This document shows positions 1-5,270 of a DNA stretch of 5,270 nt, piece after piece; the first letter of the stretch is position 1, and each line of letters opens with the position of its first letter. Made by a program: the position numbers and the translations under genes. The stretch spans positions 1 through 5,270 of the forward strand of contig JAIDNR010000155.1 of NCBI GenBank assembly GCA_029063695.1, read 5' to 3'. Origin of the DNA: Ruminococcus sp. GTDB taxonomy: Bacteria > Bacillota > Clostridia > Oscillospirales > Ruminococcaceae. The notes beneath the pieces are model-generated. The model saw only the letters and a program-made list of their open reading frames with translations. It was not told where the DNA came from and made no database searches.

Positions 1-2
1 CA

Positions 3-74
3 TATAGATACCAAAAAAATTTAATAAAAAAAGCTAATCTACTTCTTGATGGAGTATATCTTGAGAAAATTTAA
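3..74 (+). CDS. Possible 3' end of a convergent gene (partial, weak)
   Basis: A plus-strand frame is open from the window's left edge for 23 codons and stops with TAA at 72-74. The peptide ends LLLDGVYLEKI and has an ordinary residue mix. It would run into the hairpin at 104-134, which has its longer T-tract on this strand. A frame this short is often open by chance in A/T-rich DNA, and no family can be recognised. It may equally be non-coding spacer. Confidence 0.25.
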   Translation, partial: YRYQKNLIKKANLLLDGVYLEKI

Positions 75-103
75 AAAATAAATTTATTTCACTTGATAAA
101 TAG

Positions 104-134
104 AAAAAGCTGTGGGTTAACTCACAGCTTTTTT
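104..134 (-). terminator. Intrinsic terminator of the operon, probably bidirectional
   Basis: Perfect inverted repeat: AAAAAGCTGTG at 104-114 pairs with CACAGCTTTTT at 123-133 around an 8-base loop (GGTTAACT). Read on the minus strand, the stem begins inside psd, whose last codons (Lys-Lys-Leu-stop) form the 5' arm, and ends in five T residues. On the plus strand it ends in six T residues, so it could also stop a gene arriving from the left. The GCTGTG core gives six strong pairs, flanked by A/T pairs typical of bidirectional terminators. Confidence 0.85.
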
Positions 135-988
135 GTACCTATTTTTTCGCCGTATTTCACAACTGTTTCAATTCCTTGTGCTGAATTTGCAAGTATATTG
201 CTGTCTACGGAAATCGTGTCCTTTTCAAAAAGTAATACTATAGTTGAACCGCCATATTCAAACATTCCTTTTTCTTCACCTTTTGCAAAGTAATGCACAT
301 TCCAGTGACGGTTCTTTATTCTGCCGACAAGCATTGCACCGACTTCAATCTGAACAACATCGCCGAAATTTTCAGTGTGCAGTATTGTATATTCACGGCA
401 GTTTCTTTTGTAGATATTATATTTTTCAAGTGCAATCGGATTTACTGTGTGAAGTTCGCCTTTTATGAAAACATTATCAGTCTTTATGCCGTTGTCTATG
501 TAGCAGTACCGGTGATAATCGTCAACACAAAGACGGAAAATCATGCAGTAACCGCCTTTATATCGACGTGAAATAAAGTTATTGCGGAGCAGGTCAACTA
601 TTCTGTAATATGAATCCTTTATTTTAAAAATACTTTTGTCGTTTATCTCATATACAGTCAGCTTTGAATCGCACGGACTTATGACGGCATTTTCCGTGAA
701 ATCAATCGGGCGGAGTTCGGGACGAATCTGCCTTGTAAAAAAGTCGTTGTATGAAGAATACTTCTTTTTGCGGTATTCGGAAAGATTTATTCCGTTTTTT
801 TCAATAAACGGCTTTATCATAGGTATTGACAAGAATGAATCCATGAATTTTCCCACGATTTCTGAAATGATTGGTGCTGTCAGGATTTTCAGTAAAATTC
901 GTCCGAAATCCGTATGATACAGAAAATCAAGTATTTTGTCCTGCACGCTGTCTGATTTTATAATTCTGCCTTTTCTGTCCTTTATCAT
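122..988 (-). CDS. psd: Phosphatidylserine decarboxylase proenzyme (pyruvoyl-dependent)
   Basis: Converts phosphatidylserine to phosphatidylethanolamine plus CO2 at the inner face of the membrane. The 288-aa length is normal for the bacterial family. In the 288-aa numbering, D107 (SPCDSK), H159 (DYHRYCY) and S248 (GGST) match the Asp/His/Ser self-processing triad. Cleavage between G247 and S248 would give a beta chain of 247 residues and a pyruvoyl-bearing alpha chain of 41. Other family marks are FFTR (about 83-86), HTVNP (180-184) and the stretch VGAMLVGRI. The N-terminal region (about 30-55) is hydrophobic or amphipathic and may bind the membrane. The ATG at 988 is chosen over the GTG at 997 because AGGTGA lies just upstream of it; the GTG would overlap the previous gene and has no ribosome site. 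It is the last gene of the operon, and its final codons form half of the terminator stem. No phosphatidylserine synthase gene is in the window, so the substrate must be made elsewhere. The assignment is very secure. Confidence 0.96.
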   Translation of the reverse strand: MIKDRKGRIIKSDSVQDKILDFLYHTDFGRILLKILTAPIISEIVGKFMDSFLSIPMIKPFIEKNGINLSEYRKKKYSSYNDFFTRQIRPELRPIDFTENAVISPCDSKLTVYEINDKSIFKIKDSYYRIVDLLRNNFISRRYKGGYCMIFRLCVDDYHRYCYIDNGIKTDNVFIKGELHTVNPIALEKYNIYKRNCREYTILHTENFGDVVQIEVGAMLVGRIKNRHWNVHYFAKGEEKGMFEYGGSTIVLLFEKDTISVDSNILANSAQGIETVVKYGEKIGTKKL

Positions 989-993
989 GAAAA

Positions 994-1000
994 TCACCTT
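994..1000 (-). promoter_or_regulatory. Ribosome binding site of psd, overlapping the plsR stop codon
   Basis: The minus strand reads AAGGTGATTTTCATG. AAGGTGA is a good Shine-Dalgarno match and contains the plsR stop TGA (996-994). The ATG at 988 follows at suitable spacing. This favours ATG at 988 over the overlapping GTG at 997, and suggests translational coupling. Confidence 0.78.
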
Positions 1001-2223
1001 TTGGCATTCGCAAGCATAAGCTTTATTCTGTTCTCCTGATTTACTCTTGTTGCACCGGGGTCGTAGTCTATAGCTACTATATTTGCGTTGGGATTGTCCT
1101 GCTTTATAACTCTTGACATTCCTTTTGCGACTATATGATTAGGCAGACAGCCAAACGGCTGGGCACATATTATATTTTCAACTCCCGACTGTGCAAGAGC
1201 TGCCATTTCAGCAGGTATCAGCCAGCCCTCACCCATTACAACGCCCTGATTGATGTACTTGTCGGCAAGTGAACGGAGATGTTCAAAATCGTGGAGAGGT
1301 TCAAATCTGCCATCATCTTTCATAATTTTAATAAGTTCTTTCTGTTTGGAATAAATCAGCTTGTATCCGAGTCTATATATTTCTGTATTAAGATTCTTAC
1401 TGTCATAAAGTTTTGCATTATTGAATGTTCCGACTGCACAGTACATTACAAATTCAAGAAGTGACGGTACTATCGGTTCACAGCCTTCGGAAATCAGGAA
1501 GTCCTCAAGATGATTATTTGCAAGCGGTGAATATTTTACATAAATCTCTCCGACAATTCCCACCTTGATTTTCTTTTCGTCGGATAACTCTATTTTACCA
1601 AAATCACTTAGTATATCCCTGTAAAGTTTTTTGGTATGGGTATATTCATTGCTTCCCGTGCGGAAAATATCGCCGAGTTTCTTCTGCCACTTGTCAAGTA
1701 CTTTCTGTGCGTCACCCTTGTTTATCTCGTAAGCACGGCACTTATTATAGCAGGTCATAAGCAAATCGCCGTAAAGCACCGCATAAAGCAGTTTCAGAAA
1801 CATCGGTACTGTTATCCTGAATGCACTGTCTTTTTCAAGTCCGCTGAAATTGAGAGATACCACAGGTACTTGCGGAAAATTGCGTTCAACTGCTTTTCTC
1901 AGCAGAAATATATAATTCGATGCTCTACAGCCACCGCCTGTCTGGGTTATGAGTAAAGCGGTTTTATCGGGATTGTATTTTCCGTTTTTTAGTGCGTCCA
2001 TGAACTGTCCGATAACAAGAAGTGCCGGATAGCAGGCATCGTTATGGACGTTTTTCAGTCCCTCATCAACAACGTTTCTCGTCTCATTTTCAAGAAGTTC
2101 CATTTTATATCCCTTATTCTCAAAAATTGCTATCAGGAGCTTGAAATGTATCGGGAGCATATCAGGTACAAGTATAGTATGCGTTTTTATCATTTCTTCT
2201 GTGAATTTAACATAGTTCGCCAT
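994..2223 (-). CDS. plsR: 2-hydroxyacyl-CoA dehydratase-like (HGD-D) protein; probable plasmalogen synthesis reductase PlsR
   Basis: A 409-aa soluble protein resembling the C-terminal third of single-chain activase/dehydratase proteins of about 1400 aa. Visible motifs are ILVPDMLPIHF (17-27), NDACYPALLVIGQ (61-73, C64), TQTGGGCRASNY (93-104, C99), VGEIYVKYSPLANNH (224-238), GEGW (331-334), CAQPFGCLPNHI (353-364, C353 and C359) and IDYDPGATRVNQENRIKLM near the end. C64, C99 and C353 or C359 are the natural candidates for Fe-S ligands. The frame stays open to a TTG at 2259, but the ATG at 2223 is preferred: it has GAGG eight bases upstream, the TTG start would overlap gene 1 by 26 bases, and the extra 12 residues do not look conserved. 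It begins 10 bases after the plsA stop and ends 5 bases before psd. Inference: it is the catalytic or electron-accepting partner of PlsA, reducing a phospholipid sn-1 ester towards a vinyl ether. If the pls assignment is wrong, it remains an HGD-D-family partner of the upstream activase. Confidence 0.88.
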   Translation of the reverse strand: MANYVKFTEEMIKTHTILVPDMLPIHFKLLIAIFENKGYKMELLENETRNVVDEGLKNVHNDACYPALLVIGQFMDALKNGKYNPDKTALLITQTGGGCRASNYIFLLRKAVERNFPQVPVVSLNFSGLEKDSAFRITVPMFLKLLYAVLYGDLLMTCYNKCRAYEINKGDAQKVLDKWQKKLGDIFRTGSNEYTHTKKLYRDILSDFGKIELSDEKKIKVGIVGEIYVKYSPLANNHLEDFLISEGCEPIVPSLLEFVMYCAVGTFNNAKLYDSKNLNTEIYRLGYKLIYSKQKELIKIMKDDGRFEPLHDFEHLRSLADKYINQGVVMGEGWLIPAEMAALAQSGVENIICAQPFGCLPNHIVAKGMSRVIKQDNPNANIVAIDYDPGATRVNQENRIKLMLANAKR

Positions 2224-2231
2224 TAAAGTCG

Positions 2232-2235
2232 CCTC
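2232..2235 (-). promoter_or_regulatory. Ribosome binding site of plsR, overlapping the plsA stop codon
   Basis: The minus strand reads TGAGGCGACTTTAATG. The TGA is the plsA stop (2236-2234), and GAGG shares two bases with it, sitting eight bases before the ATG at 2223. This decides the start of the second gene and suggests that ribosomes finishing the first gene can reinitiate on the second. Confidence 0.8.
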
Positions 2236-5161
2236 ATTTCTGTTCCATTGCCGCAACAAGACTTCTCAGTCTTATTCTTGCCGCACCTAAGTTGTTTATC
2301 TCGTCTATTTTAAGCTGTGTATAAAGTTTTCCGCCGCTTTCAAGTATATGCCTTACCTCATCACTTGTAACCGCATCGATTCCGCAGCCGAATGATACAA
2401 GCTGTATCAACTGCATATCAGGCTGAGTTGTGACATACTGTGCCGCACGGTATAATCTTGAATGATATGACCACTGATTCAGTACATTGAGTTCGGGTGT
2501 ATGTGCGAGATGTGCAATGCTGTCCTCTGTAATTACTGCCATACCGAGACTTGTTATAAGCTTGTGTATGCCATGATTTATTTCACGGTCTATGTGATAA
2601 GGTCTGCCTGCCAGAACTATTATTTTTCTGTCCTCTGCTCTTGCCTGAGTGATGATTTCCTGTGCTTTTTTGGAAATATCTGACTGATGCTTATAGTATG
2701 CCTCATAAGCCCTGTCAACAGCCTGAGCAATTTTACCATTGATATTATATTTCTTCAGCGACTGTTTCATTATCCTTACAACATTCCTGCGGTTATTCAA
2801 ATCCATGTAGGGATAAATAAAATTATTTTCGTTCAGGCGTGGATTATTCGCCGTAAGAAGTTCGGGATAGTATGCTACAATCGGGCAGTTGAAATGATTG
2901 TCACTGTCACCTTCGTCTATATTGTAACTCATACAGGGATAGAATATGAAATCAACCTTTTTATCCAGCAGATTCTCAATGTGACCGTGAGTAAGTTTTG
3001 CGGGATAGCATACTGTATCAGACGCAATTGTATACTGTCCGAGATAGTACATATCACGGTCGCTTTCGTCACTATAGACTGTTTCAAATCCCAGAGAGGT
3101 GAAAAATTCATGCCAGAACGGTATTTGCTCATAGAAACTAAGTGCGAGAGGAAATCCTACTCTTGCAACAGGATTTTTCGGCTGATTCATGTCACGCATT
3201 GCAAGTATGCTGTTATATTTATATTCATAGAGGTTTGGAATATTGTTTTTCTTTGCCTTTCCGCTTCCTTTTTCACAACGATTTCCTGAAATAAAATTTC
3301 TGCCCTTGCCGAAACTGATTATATTGAGCTGACAATTAGCTGTACAGCCTCCGCACTTTGCTGATTTTGATGTATATGAGAAGTTTTCGAGTTCCTCACG
3401 TGAAATTATTGACGATTCGTCTTTTGAATTTTCCTTTGCATACAATGCACAGCCGAATGCACCCATAAGTCCGGATATTGCAGGACGGATAACATTCCTG
3501 CCGAGTTCTTTCTCAAATGAACGCAGTACAGCATCATTCAGGAAAGTTCCGCCCTGAACCACAATATTTCTGCCGAGTTCATCGGGAGAATTTGCACGGA
3601 TAACTTTATATATTGCATTCTTGATTATTGACATTGAAAGTCCTGCCGAAATATCCTCAACAGTTGCACCGTCTTTCTGAGCCTGTTTTACTGAGCTGTT
3701 CATGAACACGGTACAGCGTGAACCCAAATCAACAGGGTACTTTGCAAAAAGTCCGAGTTGTGAAAATTCGGCAATATCATATCCCATAGCCATTGCAAAG
3801 GTCTGTATGAAACTTCCGCAGCCCGAAGAACAAGCTTCATTCAGCATTATACTGTCTATGCTGTGATTCTTGATTCTGAAGCATTTTATATCCTGTCCGC
3901 CTATATCAATGATAAAATCAACATCGGGACAGAAGTAAGCCGCTGCTTTGAAGTGTGCGACTGTTTCAACTATACCATAATCTATGGAAAGTCCAGATTT
4001 TATCAAATCTTCGCCGTATCCCGTGACTGCTGAGCCTTTTATGGTTATATCGGGATTCATTGATTCGTAAATCTTTTTTACCTGAGCTGATATTTTGTCA
4101 AGCGGCTGACCTTGATTTGATGAATAATGATGATATAAAATTCTGCCGTCGTCAGTAATAAGAACGAGTTTTGTAGTTGTTGAGCCTGCATCAATACCAA
4201 GATATGCACCGCCTTTATATGTACGTATATCGGCATATCCCAAATCGAATTTCTTGTGTCGGTCTATGAAATCATCATAATCGGATTGAGTACGGAAAAG
4301 TGGTTCGCTTGTAATGATATTGTCCGAGACTTCTGCATTTTTTATTCTGACGATTAAATCATTTATTTTGTATTCATCATCTGATTCCGCCGCATATAAT
4401 GCACAGCCAAATGCAACAAAAACAGGTGCATCATCAGGAAATATAGCGTGTTCGCTGTCAAGACCGAGAGTTTTAACAAATGCTTTTTTCAGTCCTTTCA
4501 GGAAGTGCAGAGGACCGCCGAGAAACAGAACTTTTCCCTCTATTGTACGTCCCTGTGCAAGTCCTGATACAGTCTGGTCAACAACAGCCTGAAAAATACT
4601 TGCGGCTACGTCCTCACGCATTGCACCCTGATTCAGAAGCGGCTGAATATCGGATTTTGCGAATACTCCGCATCGTGAAGCAATGGGATATGTTTTCTGT
4701 GCGTTGAGTGAGAGTTCATCAAGACGGTCGGCAGTAATACCGAGAAGTGTAGCCATCTGGTCGATGAATGCACCTGTACCTCCTGCACATGAACCGTTCA
4801 TACGCTGTTCAACTCCGCCTGTAAGAAAGATAATTTTGGCGTCTTCTCCGCCAAGTTCTATCACTGCATCTGCGTCGGGATATTTCTCCTTTACTGACAG
4901 AAATGCACAGTGAACCTCCTGAACGAACGGAAGTTCGGCAGAATTTGCAAGTCCGAGACCTGCCGAGCCTGTGATTGATACAGTAAATTTTTCTTCGGGA
5001 TAGATTTCTTTAATCAGCATCAGTTGTTCCGTGACAGTTTCCTTTACTTTGGAGAAATGACGCTGATATTTTGAATACACGATGTTTTTATCAGTATCTG
5101 TTATTACGGTTTTGACAGTGGTTGAGCCTATGTCGATACCGAGAGAAAATTTATTTGCCAT
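2234..5161 (-). CDS. plsA: Tandem BcrAD/BadFG activase plus DUF2229/dehydratase-like protein; probable plasmalogen synthesis protein PlsA
   Basis: Cytoplasmic Fe-S ATPase of the 2-hydroxyacyl-CoA dehydratase activase family, 975 aa. Activase domain 1 (about 5-260) has phosphate motif DIGSTT (10-15), ELGGEDAK (102-109) and cluster cysteines C125 and C164. Activase domain 2 (about 319-577) repeats this with DAGSTT (324-329), DIGGQDIK (419-426), C444 and C483. A linker holds C603, C606, C610 and C629. The region from 665 resembles DUF2229 (VCYPAKLTHGH, C718; YPC, C743) and then a dehydratase-like segment (AGRPYH, EINHG, SFGCGIDA with C926). No signal peptide or membrane segment is evident. The ATG start has GAGG seven bases upstream. 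It is the first gene of the operon, followed by the HGD-D-like gene and psd. Family knowledge: such activases use ATP hydrolysis to push one low-potential electron onto a partner. Inference: it is the PlsA half of the anaerobic plasmalogen system, because the paired architecture and the psd neighbour fit. The alternative is an uncharacterised 2-hydroxyacyl-CoA dehydratase activase. The gene and family are near certain; the pls role is likely. Confidence 0.9.
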   Translation of the reverse strand: MANKFSLGIDIGSTTVKTVITDTDKNIVYSKYQRHFSKVKETVTEQLMLIKEIYPEEKFTVSITGSAGLGLANSAELPFVQEVHCAFLSVKEKYPDADAVIELGGEDAKIIFLTGGVEQRMNGSCAGGTGAFIDQMATLLGITADRLDELSLNAQKTYPIASRCGVFAKSDIQPLLNQGAMREDVAASIFQAVVDQTVSGLAQGRTIEGKVLFLGGPLHFLKGLKKAFVKTLGLDSEHAIFPDDAPVFVAFGCALYAAESDDEYKINDLIVRIKNAEVSDNIITSEPLFRTQSDYDDFIDRHKKFDLGYADIRTYKGGAYLGIDAGSTTTKLVLITDDGRILYHHYSSNQGQPLDKISAQVKKIYESMNPDITIKGSAVTGYGEDLIKSGLSIDYGIVETVAHFKAAAYFCPDVDFIIDIGGQDIKCFRIKNHSIDSIMLNEACSSGCGSFIQTFAMAMGYDIAEFSQLGLFAKYPVDLGSRCTVFMNSSVKQAQKDGATVEDISAGLSMSIIKNAIYKVIRANSPDELGRNIVVQGGTFLNDAVLRSFEKELGRNVIRPAISGLMGAFGCALYAKENSKDESSIISREELENFSYTSKSAKCGGCTANCQLNIISFGKGRNFISGNRCEKGSGKAKKNNIPNLYEYKYNSILAMRDMNQPKNPVARVGFPLALSFYEQIPFWHEFFTSLGFETVYSDESDRDMYYLGQYTIASDTVCYPAKLTHGHIENLLDKKVDFIFYPCMSYNIDEGDSDNHFNCPIVAYYPELLTANNPRLNENNFIYPYMDLNNRRNVVRIMKQSLKKYNINGKIAQAVDRAYEAYYKHQSDISKKAQEIITQARAEDRKIIVLAGRPYHIDREINHGIHKLITSLGMAVITEDSIAHLAHTPELNVLNQWSYHSRLYRAAQYVTTQPDMQLIQLVSFGCGIDAVTSDEVRHILESGGKLYTQLKIDEINNLGAARIRLRSLVAAMEQK

Positions 5162-5168
5162 TATATAA

Positions 5169-5172
5169 CCTC
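5169..5172 (-). promoter_or_regulatory. Ribosome binding site of plsA
   Basis: GAGG on the minus strand, seven bases before the ATG at 5161. It supports that start. The rest of the 109-base region to the window's right edge is A/T-rich and holds only the promoter and leader. Confidence 0.75.
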
Positions 5173-5217
5173 GTTTAAAAAATATAATTTTATTTAGAGA
5201 TAAATCTTTATATATCT

Positions 5218-5246
5218 ATTATACTACATTTTTATTAAAAAATAAA
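5218..5246 (-). promoter_or_regulatory. Sigma-A-type promoter of the plsA-plsR-psd operon
   Basis: On the minus strand a perfect -10 box TATAAT occupies 5223-5218. With a 17-base spacer the -35 position (5246-5241) reads TTTATT, only a partial match to TTGACA. Upstream, about 5268-5252 is made of A-tracts on the minus strand, placed where an UP element would sit and possibly compensating for the weak -35. Transcription would start near 5211, leaving a leader of about 50 bases with no obvious riboswitch or operator. Confidence 0.65.
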
Positions 5247-5270
5247 GTGGTATTTTTTATTTTTTTACAG

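Noticed and set aside
93..293. Short plus-strand frame across the terminator and the psd 3' end
   Set aside because: It is antisense to the conserved catalytic end of psd and starts next to the hairpin; no support as a gene.
989..997. GTG start at 997 for psd
   Set aside because: No Shine-Dalgarno precedes it, while AAGGTGA is correctly placed for the ATG at 988.
2224..2259. TTG start giving plsR 12 extra residues
   Set aside because: It would overlap plsA, whereas the internal ATG at 2223 has a well-spaced GAGG and begins at the conserved part.
2929..3132. 67-codon minus-strand frame inside plsA
   Set aside because: It is out of frame within a strongly conserved coding region and shows no ribosome site or family features.
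2687..3289. 200-codon open frame on the plus strand
   Set aside because: It lies wholly antisense to the conserved DUF2229 region of plsA and its peptide has no recognisable domain; it is a by-product of codon choice on the real strand.
994..5161. Glutamate-fermentation 2-hydroxyglutaryl-CoA dehydratase operon
   Set aside because: The window has no CoA-transferase, decarboxylase or dehydrogenase of that pathway, the activase is a tandem DUF2229 fusion rather than a short HgdC, and the neighbour is a phospholipid enzyme.
5162..5215. Possible riboswitch or attenuator in the plsA leader
   Set aside because: The leader is only about 50 bases and nearly all A/T; the inverted repeats seen are 4-5 base arms expected by chance.

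Overview
The window is a single, tightly packed, leftward (minus-strand) operon of three genes, with its promoter at the right edge and its terminator at the left edge. The AT-leaning sequence, strong Shine-Dalgarno sites, oxygen-sensitive Fe-S radical-enzyme family and GGST-type phosphatidylserine decarboxylase all suggest an anaerobic low-GC Firmicute (Clostridia, possibly a Ruminococcus/Oscillospiraceae-like gut anaerobe). The species cannot be fixed from the sequence alone.

Layout, in the direction of transcription. A sigma-A-type promoter (perfect TATAAT at 5223-5218) lies about 57 bases upstream of the first gene. Gene 1 (5161-2234, 975 aa) carries two consecutive BcrAD/BadFG activase ATPase domains, a four-cysteine linker, and a DUF2229/2-hydroxyacyl-CoA dehydratase-like C-terminal region. 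Gene 2 (2223-994, 409 aa) is a 2-hydroxyacyl-CoA dehydratase-like (HGD-D) protein. Gene 3 (988-122, 288 aa) is a phosphatidylserine decarboxylase with an intact Asp/His/Ser triad. Gaps between the genes are 10 and 5 bases, and each downstream Shine-Dalgarno overlaps or abuts the preceding stop codon. A hairpin terminator overlaps the last codons of gene 3 and could also stop transcription arriving from the left.

Interpretation. Genes 1 and 2 match the architecture of the plsA-plsR pair reported for anaerobic plasmalogen (vinyl-ether phospholipid) synthesis in Clostridium perfringens. In that pathway an ATP-driven activase is thought to feed low-potential electrons to a dehydratase-like Fe-S protein that reduces the sn-1 ester of a phospholipid. 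The operon partner psd, which makes phosphatidylethanolamine, independently points to phospholipid chemistry rather than amino-acid fermentation. The best reading is a plsA-plsR-psd operon making ethanolamine phospholipids and converting them to plasmenyl forms. The pls assignment rests on domain architecture and context, not on a database search.

The left 103 bases hold no firm gene; a short open frame ending at 74 could be the tail of a convergent plus-strand gene. The right 109 bases hold the promoter and 5' leader only. No mobile elements, CRISPR arrays, RNA genes or long repeats were seen.
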